Origin: Marisalimonas marina
GTDB lineage: Bacteria > Pseudomonadota > Alphaproteobacteria > Puniceispirillales > Marisalimonadaceae
Length of the DNA: 64,000 nucleotides
Assembly: GCA_038131365.1 (NCBI GenBank)
Contig: JAYPPH010000005.1
Location: forward strand, 372,001 to 436,000
Reading direction: 5' to 3'
Positions 33,654 through 42,664 of this stretch are shown here, one piece after another (positions within the stretch are counted from its first letter, which is position 1; each line of letters starts with the position of its first letter). Below the pieces are notes generated by a model. The model saw only the letters and a list, made by a program, of their open reading frames with translations, ran no database searches and had not been told where the DNA came from. A program made the translations under genes and the position numbers.

Positions 33654-34697
33654 TTATTGTTTTAGCTTATTAGAAATAAGTCTGGCAATTTGTAAAAATT
33701 TTTTAGAAATCAAATGATTAGGTTCTTGTAATACAATAGGCTTCCCCTCATCTGCACTTGATCTCAATAATATATCTAGAGGGATTTCACTTAAAAATGG
33801 AACTCCTAATTTTTTTGCCTCAGATTTGGCACCTCCATTTCCAAAAATTTTATGTTTAGTTTCACATTTTTCACAAAGGAAATAACTCATATTTTCAATG
33901 ATACCTAAAATAGGTACACTAACTTTTTTAAACATGTTAAGTCCCTTTCTAGCATCAATTAATGATAAATCCTGGGGTGTTGAAATAATTATTGCTCCTG
34001 TAAGTTGTACTTTTTGAGATAAAGTTAAATGAACATCTCCCGTTCCTGGGGGCATATCAATGATTAGAATATCTAAATCTTGCCAATCAACATCTCTGAG
34101 AAGCTGTTCAATAGCACTCATTACCAGAGGGCCTCTCCATATTGTCGGTTTGTCTTCTGGAATTAGAAATCCGATAGACATTGCTTGCAAGCCAAAAGCG
34201 TTATGTGGAATAATTTTTTTTCCATTATTTTTAGGTTTAATATTAATTCCAGTTAACTTTGGTAGACTAGGGCCGTAAATATCTGCGTCTAAGATTCCAA
34301 CTTTAAAATCTAATTTCATTAGAGATAATGCGAGGTTTATTGCAGTTGTAGATTTACCAACCCCACCTTTACCACTTGCAATTGCAATTATGTTAGTTGC
34401 TGGTGAAAGTGTGTAATTGTTTTTCAAATTTTTTTCTATTTTTTTGTTATGTGAAGTAATAACGATTGAAACTTTTTCAATTTGAGAAATTGTTAATAAT
34501 TTTTCTTCTATAGTTTTTTTAATTGGGTCTGAAGACTCAAGCTCTTCTGATGATAATTCAAGCACAAAAGTTATTGAGTTATTTTTTAGCTCTAACCCAC
34601 TTATCATTTTAGAATCAACAATATTATTTGATCTGCTTTTGAGCTTGATAGAACTTAAAATTTTTTTAATTTCTTCTAGTTTTTTATTAGTCATCAA
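33654..34697 (-). CDS. apbC: Mrp/ApbC family iron-sulfur cluster carrier ATPase
   Basis: A P-loop ATPase that carries Fe-S clusters to target proteins. A MIP18/DUF59-like N-terminal domain (about residues 1-85) precedes the deviant Walker A motif SGKGGVGKSTTAINLA. DADIYGPSLP, IDMPPGTGDVHLT and the CxxC in LCEKCETKH, which binds the bridging cluster, follow. Its length, 347 residues, is normal. It is divergent from hflK. In alphaproteobacteria mrp often lies next to hflK-hflC-degP, as here. Confidence 0.94.
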   Translation of the reverse strand: MMTNKKLEEIKKILSSIKLKSRSNNIVDSKMISGLELKNNSITFVLELSSEELESSDPIKKTIEEKLLTISQIEKVSIVITSHNKKIEKNLKNNYTLSPATNIIAIASGKGGVGKSTTAINLALSLMKLDFKVGILDADIYGPSLPKLTGINIKPKNNGKKIIPHNAFGLQAMSIGFLIPEDKPTIWRGPLVMSAIEQLLRDVDWQDLDILIIDMPPGTGDVHLTLSQKVQLTGAIIISTPQDLSLIDARKGLNMFKKVSVPILGIIENMSYFLCEKCETKHKIFGNGGAKSEAKKLGVPFLSEIPLDILLRSSADEGKPIVLQEPNHLISKKFLQIARLISNKLKQ

Positions 34698-34814
34698 GTT
34701 TGCCTAGAAATTATTTTCAATAAAGGTTGAAATGTACCATTATAATACAAATATCTTAATAAATTAATTTTTATGAATTTTAATCAAAATAGACAAATCT
34801 CTGGAGTATCCTAA

Positions 34815-35909
34815 ATGATTATTAATAAGATTAACGATAATGGCTCTGGCCCTTGGGGAAGTGGTGGTGGAAATAATCCCTGGGGAAAAAGACCTAATTC
34901 TAATGGTACTCCACCTGACGTAGATCAGATGCTAAAAGAAGGTAGAGAAAAATTTAAAAAAATGATGCCATCTGGTTTTGGGGGCGGCAAAGGTTTGGTT
35001 ATACTCTTATTTATTCTTTTGGGATTATGGTTAATGACTGGTATCTACAGAGTTAACCCTCAAGAGCAAGGGGTTGTAATGAGATTTGGAGAGTGGGTTA
35101 GAACTACTCCTCCAGGGTTACATTACCATTTGCCAACACCTATAGAAAAGGTAATAACTCCAGATGTTACTCGAGATAATAGAATTGAAGTAGGATATAG
35201 ATCATTTGGAGCAGGTACATCTAATAGAAGAGACGTACCTGATGAATCAAAAATGATAACAGGTGACGAAAATAATATCGATATAGATTTTGTTGTTTTT
35301 TGGAAAATAGCAGATGCTGGTGCGTACTTATTTAATATCCAAGATCCTCCTGAAACAGTAAAGGTTGCTGCTCAATCAGTTATGAGAGATATAATTGGTC
35401 AGACAAAAATACAAACCGCATTAACTGGTGGAAGACAAGAAATTCAAATTAAAGCTAAAAACATGCTTCAAGAGCTTTTAAACGAATACCAAGCAGGTGT
35501 GGAAATTCGAAATGTTCAATTATTATCTGTTAACCCTCCTGCTGAAGTTATTGATGCTTTTAATGACGTCCAAAGGGCAAGACAAGATAGAGACACACTC
35601 ATAAACGAAGCTGAGGCTTTTAGAAATGATATTGTTCCTAGGGCTAGGGGTGAGGCAGCTCAATTGATATCAGAAGCTGAAGCCTATGCAAGTGAAGTTG
35701 TGAATAGAGCAAAAGGTGACGCGGACAGATTTAATTCTATTTATAAGAGTTATAAACTTAATCCAGAAGTAACTGAATCAAGAATTTACTTAGAAACTAT
35801 GGAGAAAGTATTTTCTAATGTTAAAAAAATTATAATGGATGGCTCAGCTAGTACTTCTGGCGTTGTTCCTTATCTGCCATTAGATCAATTAAAACAAAAA
35901 GGTAATTAA
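34815..35909 (+). CDS. hflK: HflK, FtsH protease modulator subunit
   Basis: A SPFH/prohibitin-domain membrane protein that forms the HflKC complex around the FtsH protease. A Gly/Asn/Pro-rich cytosolic head (GPWGSGGGNNPWG) precedes one membrane segment (about residues 58-76). The SPFH domain begins VNPQEQGVVMRFGEW. A long helical coiled coil with the EAEAFRNDIVPRARGEAAQL pattern follows. GGAG lies 9 bases before the ATG. The next gene, hflC, starts four bases later. Its length, 364 residues, is slightly short of E. coli HflK. Confidence 0.95.
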   Translation: MIINKINDNGSGPWGSGGGNNPWGKRPNSNGTPPDVDQMLKEGREKFKKMMPSGFGGGKGLVILLFILLGLWLMTGIYRVNPQEQGVVMRFGEWVRTTPPGLHYHLPTPIEKVITPDVTRDNRIEVGYRSFGAGTSNRRDVPDESKMITGDENNIDIDFVVFWKIADAGAYLFNIQDPPETVKVAAQSVMRDIIGQTKIQTALTGGRQEIQIKAKNMLQELLNEYQAGVEIRNVQLLSVNPPAEVIDAFNDVQRARQDRDTLINEAEAFRNDIVPRARGEAAQLISEAEAYASEVVNRAKGDADRFNSIYKSYKLNPEVTESRIYLETMEKVFSNVKKIIMDGSASTSGVVPYLPLDQLKQKGN

Positions 35910-35913
35910 AATC

Positions 35914-36783
35914 ATGTCTTCTTACAAAATTTTATCAGGTGTAAGTGTTCTTGTAGTGTTATTTGGTCTACTAAGTTCCTTTTTTATAGTTGATCAAACA
36001 CAACAGGCTCTTGTCCTTCAATTTGGAGAACCTAAAAGGTTAGTTAATAAACCTGGTCTTAACTTTAAAATACCATTCATCCAAGAGGTTACTTTTTTTG
36101 AAAAAAGAGTTTTATCATTAGTTTCACAGGACTCTGAAGAAGTTATTTTAGCTGATCAAAAAAGACTAGAGGTAGATACTTATTCAAGATTTAAAATAAT
36201 TGATCCATTATTATTTTTTCAAACTGTAAGAAATGAATTTGGCGCAAGGCAAAGACTTGACTCAATTATTGACTCTTCTGTTAGAAGAGTATTCGGTAGT
36301 TATGAACTTACTGCAATATTATCTGACGCTAGAACTGATATTGTTAAAGATATTGGAGAAGAAGTAAATTCTACAATAAAAAAATTAGGTATGGAAATCA
36401 TTGATGTCAGGATTAGAAGAGCTGATTATCCGGAAGCTACTAGTCAGAATATATTCAATAGGATGAAAACAGAAAGACAGCAAGAAGCAAAAGAGTTTAG
36501 AGCTGAAGGAGCTGAAGAAGCTCAAAAAATCCGAGCTGATGCTGAAAAACAGAAAGTAGTGCTTGTTGCAGAAAGTAAAAGAAAAGCTGAAGCTTTGAGG
36601 GGTGATGGTGATGCAGAGGCTATCAAAATTTATTCTGATGCCTTTGGTCAAGATGAAAAGTTTTTTAAATTTTATCGTTCAATGCTTGCCTATGAAAATA
36701 CATTTTCAGATGATGGAACAACAATGCTGTTAAGTCCTGATAGTGATTTTTTTAGTTTTTTTGGAAAGCAGGATGGTCGTTAA
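35914..36783 (+). CDS. hflC: HflC, FtsH protease modulator subunit
   Basis: The partner of HflK. An N-terminal membrane segment (about residues 7-26) leads into the SPFH domain: IVDQTQQALVLQFGEPKRL, then PGLNFKIPFIQEV. DVRIRRADYPEATSQNIFNRM and the EAKEFRAEGAEEAQKIRADAE coiled coil are family marks, as is the late FFKFYRSMLAYE stretch. Its length is 289 residues. With HflK it forms the cage that controls FtsH access to membrane substrates. degP follows 90 bases downstream, as in many alphaproteobacteria. Confidence 0.95.
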   Translation: MSSYKILSGVSVLVVLFGLLSSFFIVDQTQQALVLQFGEPKRLVNKPGLNFKIPFIQEVTFFEKRVLSLVSQDSEEVILADQKRLEVDTYSRFKIIDPLLFFQTVRNEFGARQRLDSIIDSSVRRVFGSYELTAILSDARTDIVKDIGEEVNSTIKKLGMEIIDVRIRRADYPEATSQNIFNRMKTERQQEAKEFRAEGAEEAQKIRADAEKQKVVLVAESKRKAEALRGDGDAEAIKIYSDAFGQDEKFFKFYRSMLAYENTFSDDGTTMLLSPDSDFFSFFGKQDGR

Positions 36784-36873
36784 TATTTAATTAATGAATA
36801 TTTCTAATAAGCCATAAAAGCGCCTTTTTTTTTCTATACATTTAATCAACTTAATTAACATTATGGTGAGTTC

Positions 36874-38304
36874 ATGTCTCTTGTAAAACACGTAAGTCAT
36901 GTTTGTATTCTTAATTTTATTTTAATTATTTTTTGTATGAACACTTCTTTTGCTAGAAGTGCTCCAGATAGTTTTGCTGACCTGGCAGAGAGATTAAGTC
37001 CTTCTGTGGTTAATATATCAACAACTACTATAATTGAAGATAAATCACGGCAAATGCCTTCATTCCCTCCTGGGTCACCATTCGAAGATTTTTTTAAGCA
37101 ATTCGATAATCCCGGTGGTAAAAAGAGAAAAGCACAATCATTAGGTTCAGGTTTTATAATTGATGAGACAGGATATATAATTACAAACAACCATGTGATT
37201 GATAATGCAGAAAAAATTATGGTTATTTTGTATGATGATACCTCTTTTGAAGCTAAGGTGGTCGGCAAAGACCCAAAGACTGACGTAGCTCTTTTAAAAA
37301 TTGATCCAAAAAAAACTAAATTGACAGCTGTAAAGTTTGGGGACTCAAATGATCTTAGGGTCGGTGACTGGGTCATGGCTATAGGTAATCCATTCGGATT
37401 TGGAGGAACGGTTACTGCTGGTATTGTATCAGCTAGGGGAAGAAACTTATCAGGTTCTTATGATGATTATATTCAAACAGATGCATCTATTAACAGAGGA
37501 AATTCTGGAGGTCCATTGTTTGATATGAAAGGTAATGTTGTAGGTATCAATACAGCAATATTTTCTCAATCAGGAGGTTCCGTTGGAATTGGTTTTGCAG
37601 TTTCTTCTAATCTAGCAAAGCAAGTTACAGATCAGCTAAAGCAATATGGAAGGACTAAGAGAGGATGGCTTGGTGTTTTAATACAAGAAATATCTCAAGA
37701 AATAGCTGATAGTTTAGGCATGAAGTCCGCCAAAGGAGCCCTAGTATCATCTGCGACTGAGGGTGGTCCTGCGGAGAAGGCTGGTGTAAAGACTGGAGAC
37801 GTTATTCTTAAATTTAATGATATAGAAATAGGAAGTATGAAGGAGCTTCCTAAGGTTGTGGCAGGTACTCCTGTTGGCAAATCTGTACCTTTAGTTATTC
37901 TAAGAAATGGTAAAGAAATAGTTCTTAATGTTACTTTAGGCGAATTAGAGCTGGCAGAAAAAGAAAACCTCATTGGCAAGTCTAATAGTTCAAGTGGTAA
38001 AACAAAAGAATATGATAAATTAGGTTTCATAGCAGAGGAATTAAATTCCAAAAACAAATCAAAGTTTAATTTAAAAAATATAGATAATGGAGTTGTAATT
38101 ACCTCGGTAAAGGATGATAGTCCTGCCCAAACTGCTGGGCTTGTGCCTGGTATGGTTATTGTCAGAGTAGGGCAAGTGGAGGTTAATTCTTTAGATGTTA
38201 TTGACCAATCTTTACAAAATGCAATTAAGCAAAAAAGGAAAGCCTTACTATTTTTAGTTAAGGTAGAGAATGGAACTAGGTTTGTCGCTATAGAATTAGA
38301 TTAA
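36874..38304 (+). CDS. degP: DegP/DegQ-type periplasmic serine protease (Do family)
   Basis: A periplasmic quality-control protease and chaperone of the HtrA family. A signal peptide ends near SFA (about residue 27). The trypsin-like domain holds the triad His107 (NNHVID), Asp137 (TDVALL) and Ser211 (NRGNSGGP). Two PDZ domains follow (about 258-345 and 375-470); the first has RGWLGVLIQ and AEKAGVKTGDVI, the second SPAQTAGLVPGMVI. Its length, 476 residues, is typical. It belongs with hflK-hflC. The LA-loop segment is short, a point seen in DegQ-like members, so DegP versus DegQ is not settled. Confidence 0.94.
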   Translation: MSLVKHVSHVCILNFILIIFCMNTSFARSAPDSFADLAERLSPSVVNISTTTIIEDKSRQMPSFPPGSPFEDFFKQFDNPGGKKRKAQSLGSGFIIDETGYIITNNHVIDNAEKIMVILYDDTSFEAKVVGKDPKTDVALLKIDPKKTKLTAVKFGDSNDLRVGDWVMAIGNPFGFGGTVTAGIVSARGRNLSGSYDDYIQTDASINRGNSGGPLFDMKGNVVGINTAIFSQSGGSVGIGFAVSSNLAKQVTDQLKQYGRTKRGWLGVLIQEISQEIADSLGMKSAKGALVSSATEGGPAEKAGVKTGDVILKFNDIEIGSMKELPKVVAGTPVGKSVPLVILRNGKEIVLNVTLGELELAEKENLIGKSNSSSGKTKEYDKLGFIAEELNSKNKSKFNLKNIDNGVVITSVKDDSPAQTAGLVPGMVIVRVGQVEVNSLDVIDQSLQNAIKQKRKALLFLVKVENGTRFVAIELD

Positions 38305-38312
38305 TTTTATAT

Positions 38313-39224
38313 TTATGAAATAATTTCAGCGTCAGAATATCCTTGAGCGTATAATAGTCCTAGTAGATTAGTATGTTCAAAGTGCAAATCAGCAAGGTCT
38401 TTTAGAGCTCTTTTGCCATTAAAAGATACTCCCATTCCAGATTTGACAATCATATCAATGTCATTAGCTCCATCGCCTACACAAATTGTATCATTAGGGT
38501 TTAGGGTATAGTCACATAAATACTTGTTTAAATATTTTAGTTTTGCTTCCTTATCAAGAATTGGCTCGCTGACTTTACCATTAAGTATCATTTTACCCGT
38601 TTTATCAATAGAATATTGCAGATAATTAGCGTGGACAAAGTCAAAGCCTAGTTTGTCTTTTAAGTAATTCGTTAAAAAAGTAAACCCACCAGAAACCAAC
38701 ACTGTGATTGCACCATTATGCTTCATTGTTTTAATTAACTCACTAGCACCTTCATTAATCCTAACATTGGTTTTTAAATTATCTAAAATATCAAAAGGTG
38801 TTCCTTTAAGCATGGATACCCTCTCAAATAGTGCTTTTTTAAAATCTATTTTGCCTTCCATAGCATTTTTAGTTATTAGGACTATTTCTTTTTCTTTTCC
38901 AATTAATTTGGCAAGTTCATCTAGGCTTTCTTCTTTTATAATTGTGCTGTCCATATCGGCTAAAAGTAATTTTTTTCTTCTTATATTTTGGGAATCAATT
39001 AGATTGATATCTAATTTATACTGTTTCTTTAGTTTATTTATAAATTTTGATAATTGGTCAGACAATTTATTTGGTGATATAAAGCATTCATATGCTTTAT
39101 TTATACTTAACTCTTTGAAGTTAATATCAGCTTTACAAATTTTTTTTATTTCTTCAGAAATAAAACGTATTAAATTTGAATTAATTACACTATCAGAGGT
39201 ATTTGATATTAATATAAAACTCAT
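38313..39224 (-). CDS. serB: Phosphoserine phosphatase
   Basis: Last step of serine biosynthesis: dephosphorylation of phosphoserine. A poorly conserved N-terminal ACT-like region (about residues 1-80) precedes the HAD domain. ADMDSTIIKEE holds the nucleophilic Asp and acid-base Asp, VSGGFTFL is motif II, and VGDGANDIDMI is the metal-binding motif IV. Its length, 303 residues, is close to E. coli SerB. It is convergent with degP and divergent from miaA, a miaA-serB neighbourhood common in alphaproteobacteria. Confidence 0.95.
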   Translation of the reverse strand: MSFILISNTSDSVINSNLIRFISEEIKKICKADINFKELSINKAYECFISPNKLSDQLSKFINKLKKQYKLDINLIDSQNIRRKKLLLADMDSTIIKEESLDELAKLIGKEKEIVLITKNAMEGKIDFKKALFERVSMLKGTPFDILDNLKTNVRINEGASELIKTMKHNGAITVLVSGGFTFLTNYLKDKLGFDFVHANYLQYSIDKTGKMILNGKVSEPILDKEAKLKYLNKYLCDYTLNPNDTICVGDGANDIDMIVKSGMGVSFNGKRALKDLADLHFEHTNLLGLLYAQGYSDAEIIS

Positions 39225-39247
39225 AAAATTTTAAATATATCAATGTT

Positions 39248-40177
39248 ATGAACATGTCTAGTACCATAAATTTTGAAAAAATAGTTGATATATCTCTTGA
39301 TAATTTTTGTTGGCAAAAGGATGCTATAATAATTGCAGGACCAACATGTGTTGGGAAATCAGCTATTGCAATTTCATTAGCAAAAAAAATTAATGGTGTA
39401 ATTTTAAACGCGGACTCTGTTCAAGTATACAAAGATCTAAAAATATTATCTGCAAGGCCTTCTGAAGAGGAATTACAAGGCATACCACATTTTTTATACG
39501 GATATGTCGATGGATCCAATAATTACTCTGTTGCTGATTGGTTGCTCGATTTAAAAAAAACTTTAAAAAAAGTAGAATTATCTAAAAAAATCCCAATAAT
39601 AGTTGGTGGATCTGGTTTGTATATTAATGCAGTTTTAAATGGTTTAAGTAAAATACCAGATATTTCAGAAGAAAATAAAAATCTTTCTTTGGCCACATTC
39701 AATGAAATTGGGTTAGAGAAATTTAAGCAATTAAATAGTCAAATAGATCCTGAATTTATAAAAATTAGTAATGATAAACAACGATTACTTCGTGCTTACA
39801 GTGTATTTCTTCAAACAAAAAAAAATATGACATTTTGGCATAAACAACCTCGTGAAGGAAAATTAGAAAAAAATATAATCTCCATATTTATTAATTCTGA
39901 AAGAAGATTAATTTACAAAAATTGTGATTTTAGGTTTGATAAAATGCTTGAAAAAGGTGCTCTTGCAGAAGTTGAGAGCTTATGGGAAAGCAAAATTGAT
40001 CGTTCTCTTCCCATTTCAAAATCTCTAGGAGTAAAATGGTTACTTCAATATTTAGATAAATCTATCTCTTACAAAGATGCTGTTAATTTAAGTAAAAGAG
40101 ATACAAGACGGTTTGTTAAAAGACAATTTACGTGGTTTAATAATAATTTTATTCCAAATAAAATTATAAATATCTAA
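39248..40177 (+). CDS. miaA: tRNA dimethylallyltransferase
   Basis: Adds a dimethylallyl group to A37 of tRNAs that read codons starting with U. The P loop is GPTCVGKSAIAISLA; NADSVQVYKDL is the catalytic Asp region, VGGSGLYINAVL the prenyl-donor part, and SLGVKWLLQYL with RQFTWF closes the family signature. Its length, 309 residues, is normal. The N-terminus is about 20 residues longer than in E. coli, and ATG 39254 is an alternative start. ilvB follows 108 bases later on the same strand. Confidence 0.94.
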   Translation: MNMSSTINFEKIVDISLDNFCWQKDAIIIAGPTCVGKSAIAISLAKKINGVILNADSVQVYKDLKILSARPSEEELQGIPHFLYGYVDGSNNYSVADWLLDLKKTLKKVELSKKIPIIVGGSGLYINAVLNGLSKIPDISEENKNLSLATFNEIGLEKFKQLNSQIDPEFIKISNDKQRLLRAYSVFLQTKKNMTFWHKQPREGKLEKNIISIFINSERRLIYKNCDFRFDKMLEKGALAEVESLWESKIDRSLPISKSLGVKWLLQYLDKSISYKDAVNLSKRDTRRFVKRQFTWFNNNFIPNKIINI

Positions 40178-40285
40178 TATTATTTCATAATAATATCTAA
40201 AATTATAATTTTATATTATAAAGTTGACTGTTTATTATAAAATTGTTAACTAAGCCTCTTAATTATTTTTTATGGAAATTTTCTA

Positions 40286-40774
40286 ATGAGTAATGATGAT
40301 CTTATAAATGGTGCTGAAGCTGTTATAAAAGCCTTGGTAGATAATGGTGTTGAAGTGATTTTTGGGTATCCAGGTGGAGCAGTTTTACCCTTATATGATG
40401 CAATTTTTCAACATAAATCTCTAAAACATATTTTAGTTAGGCATGAGCAAGCTGCAGTTCATGCTGCTGAAGGCTATGCCAGGTCAACTGGAAAAGTTGG
40501 TTGTGTTTTGGTTACTTCTGGTCCTGGGGCTACCAATGCTATTACTGGTTTAACTGACGCATTAATGGACTCTATTCCTATAATTTGTTTAAGCGGACAG
40601 GTTCCAACACATTTAATAGGTACAGATGCCTTTCAAGAAGCTGATACTACTGGTATATCAAGGCCATGTACTAAACATAATTATTTAGTAAAAAATGCTG
40701 ATCTTTTATGTAATATCATTCATGAAGCATTTGACATTGCATCAAAATGGAAGACCTGGACCAGTTCTTGTTGA
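40286..40774 (+). CDS. ilvB: Acetolactate synthase large subunit, N-terminal part (upstream of a frameshift)
   Basis: The first part of the ThDP-dependent enzyme that joins two pyruvates, or pyruvate and 2-oxobutyrate, in branched-chain amino-acid synthesis. NGVEVIFGYPGGAVLPLYDA, the catalytic Glu in VRHEQAAVHAAEGYAR, TSGPGATNAITGL and GQVPTHLIGTDAFQEAD are intact. After HEAFDIAS the frame runs into nonsense (KWKTWTSSC, stop), while the proper continuation NGRPGPVLVDLPKD is in the +1 frame. Removing one A from the A4 run at 40744-40747 restores one chain of about 587 residues. It should be read with the next entry as one gene. Confidence 0.9.
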   Translation: MSNDDLINGAEAVIKALVDNGVEVIFGYPGGAVLPLYDAIFQHKSLKHILVRHEQAAVHAAEGYARSTGKVGCVLVTSGPGATNAITGLTDALMDSIPIICLSGQVPTHLIGTDAFQEADTTGISRPCTKHNYLVKNADLLCNIIHEAFDIASKWKTWTSSC

Positions 40775-42047
40775 TCTTCCAAAGGATATACAATTGTCCA
40801 AGGTGAAATACACAAAAAAAATTAATAGAGTTAATCAAGCTAAACCTAATTCACTATCGATTGATCCTGATGTAATAAATAGAGTAGCAAATTTACTAAT
40901 TAATTCAAAAAAACCAATTATATATGGTGGTGGCGGATTAATAAACTCAGGTCCTGATGCGTCAGCCCTTTTGACAGAATTAGTTGATTTAATAGATGCT
41001 CCAGTTACTCTAACGTTAATGGGTTTAGGGGCAGTTCCTAATAAGCACAAAAACTTTTTAGGCATGCTAGGTATGCACGGAACATACGAAGCTAATTTGG
41101 CAATGCATCATTGTGACGTTATGATAAATATAGGTGCACGTTTTGATGATAGAGTAACTGGTAGATTAAACGCTTTTTCTCCAAATTCTAAGAAAATTCA
41201 TATAGATATTGATAAATCATCCATAAACAAAGTTGTTTCTGTCGATTATGGAATTGTAGGTGATTGTTCAGAAGCTTTAAAATTGTTAAATAAAGAAATA
41301 AAAAAGCTCCATAATCAAAAAGAATTAGAATCTAAAAAGTCTTGGTGGTCACAAATTGAAGAATGGAGAAAAAGAGACTCATTAGGGTTTAAACAAACAG
41401 GTAGTATAATAAAACCACAACAAGCAATTAAGAGCTTGTATGAAAAAACACTTGAGTTTGATACTTTTATTACTACTGAAGTTGGTCAACATCAAATGTG
41501 GGCTGCCCAATATTTTGGTTTTTCTAAACCCAATCATTGGATGACCTCGGGTGGTTTAGGAACGATGGGTTATGGCTTGCCGTCATCTGTGGGTGTACAA
41601 ATTGCCCATCCAAAATCTTTGGTGATTGATATTTCTGGTGAAGCGTCTTTTTTAATGAATATGCAAGAGCTCTCTACAATTGTTCAGTACAAGTTACCTG
41701 TTAAAATTTTTATACTTAATAACCAGTGGATGGGTATGGTTAGACAGTGGCAAGAGCTAAATCATGGTTCAAGATATAGTGAAAGTTATACTGATTCTTT
41801 ACCTGATTTTGTTTTGCTTGCTGAAAGCTTTGGAATAAAAGGTTTAAGGGTAGAAGAGTATAATAAACTAGAATCTACTATTGATGAGATGATAAATCAT
41901 CAAGGTCCAGTCATTGCTGATATTAGAGTGGCTAAAGAAGAAAATTGTTTTCCCATGATACCTTCTGGTGCTGCTCATAATGAAATGATTTTGGGGGTGG
42001 AAGATAAAAAAAATGACACATCTGAAGCTGGATTGGCTCTTGTATAG
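40695..42047 (+). CDS. ilvB: Acetolactate synthase large subunit, main and C-terminal part (downstream of a frameshift)
   Basis: The rest of the acetolactate synthase large subunit. Meaningful sequence begins near 40745 with NGRPGPVLVDLPKDIQ; the bases before that are the out-of-frame copy of the first part, so the apparent start is not real. The central domain has YGGGGLINSG and MGLGAVP. The ThDP domain has WMTSGGLGTMGYGLPS and SGEASFLMNMQELST followed by LNNQWMGMVRQWQ. The metal-binding motif reads GEAS where many enzymes have GDGS or GDAS, a variation I recall from other alphaproteobacteria. ilvH and ilvC follow, giving a normal ilvBHC operon. Confidence 0.92.
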   Translation: MLIFYVISFMKHLTLHQNGRPGPVLVDLPKDIQLSKVKYTKKINRVNQAKPNSLSIDPDVINRVANLLINSKKPIIYGGGGLINSGPDASALLTELVDLIDAPVTLTLMGLGAVPNKHKNFLGMLGMHGTYEANLAMHHCDVMINIGARFDDRVTGRLNAFSPNSKKIHIDIDKSSINKVVSVDYGIVGDCSEALKLLNKEIKKLHNQKELESKKSWWSQIEEWRKRDSLGFKQTGSIIKPQQAIKSLYEKTLEFDTFITTEVGQHQMWAAQYFGFSKPNHWMTSGGLGTMGYGLPSSVGVQIAHPKSLVIDISGEASFLMNMQELSTIVQYKLPVKIFILNNQWMGMVRQWQELNHGSRYSESYTDSLPDFVLLAESFGIKGLRVEEYNKLESTIDEMINHQGPVIADIRVAKEENCFPMIPSGAAHNEMILGVEDKKNDTSEAGLALV

Positions 42048-42058
42048 GTAAAATAAAT

Positions 42059-42619
42059 ATGTCGGTATATCAAAAAAACGAAGTTAAAGAAGAAGAAACC
42101 ATAAGAACATTATCTCTGATTGTAGATAATCAACCTGGGACATTGGCAAGAGTTATAGGTTTATTTTCTGGAAGAGGTTATAATATTGATTGCCTTAACG
42201 TAACAGAAATAGATAATCAAAGAAACCTGTCACGAATTTCTCTTGTTACCAGAGGAACTTCAATGACAATTGAACAAATTAAATCTCAATTATCTAGAAT
42301 TGTTCCAGTAAGGATAGTTAGAGATTTAACATTGGAGGGTCCATTTATTAAAAGTGAGTTAGCGCTTGTTAAGTTAGTTGTAGAAGGCGCTAATAGGGTT
42401 GAGGCTCTAAGGATAGCTGAGACATTTAGAGCAAGAACATTAGATGTAACTTTATCAAGTTTTATTTTTGAATTGACTGGTAAGCCAAGCAAGATTGATG
42501 CATTTATTGAATTAATGCAATCACTTGGAGATACAGAAATTTCAAGAACTGGCGTGTCCGCCATTTCCAGAGGAAATAAAACAGAGACAAAATTACTAGA
42601 TCAATTCAAAGTTAACTGA
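42059..42619 (+). CDS. ilvH: Acetolactate synthase small (regulatory) subunit
   Basis: The regulatory subunit that activates IlvB and makes it sensitive to valine. An N-terminal ACT domain (about residues 15-90) starts RTLSLIVDNQPGTLARVIGLFSGRGYNI (key residues N-x-P-G-x-L and G-L-F-x-R-G-Y-N-I). A second C-terminal ACT-like domain follows, with EALRIAETFRARTLDV and FIFELTGKPSKIDAFIELM. Its length, 186 residues, is slightly above E. coli IlvH. It begins 11 bases after ilvB. Confidence 0.95.
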   Translation: MSVYQKNEVKEEETIRTLSLIVDNQPGTLARVIGLFSGRGYNIDCLNVTEIDNQRNLSRISLVTRGTSMTIEQIKSQLSRIVPVRIVRDLTLEGPFIKSELALVKLVVEGANRVEALRIAETFRARTLDVTLSSFIFELTGKPSKIDAFIELMQSLGDTEISRTGVSAISRGNKTETKLLDQFKVN

Positions 42620-42664
42620 TAATAAGTTTATATTTACAAATTTTTATTAATAGGAGTTTTTTTA

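Noticed and set aside
36897..37376. 159-residue minus-strand frame opposite degP
   Set aside because: It covers the catalytic domain coding region of degP and shows no independent motif or ribosome binding site.
38704..39234. Hydrophobic 176-residue plus-strand frame opposite serB
   Set aside because: It is a mirror frame of serB; its hydrophobic look comes from AT-rich antisense codons.
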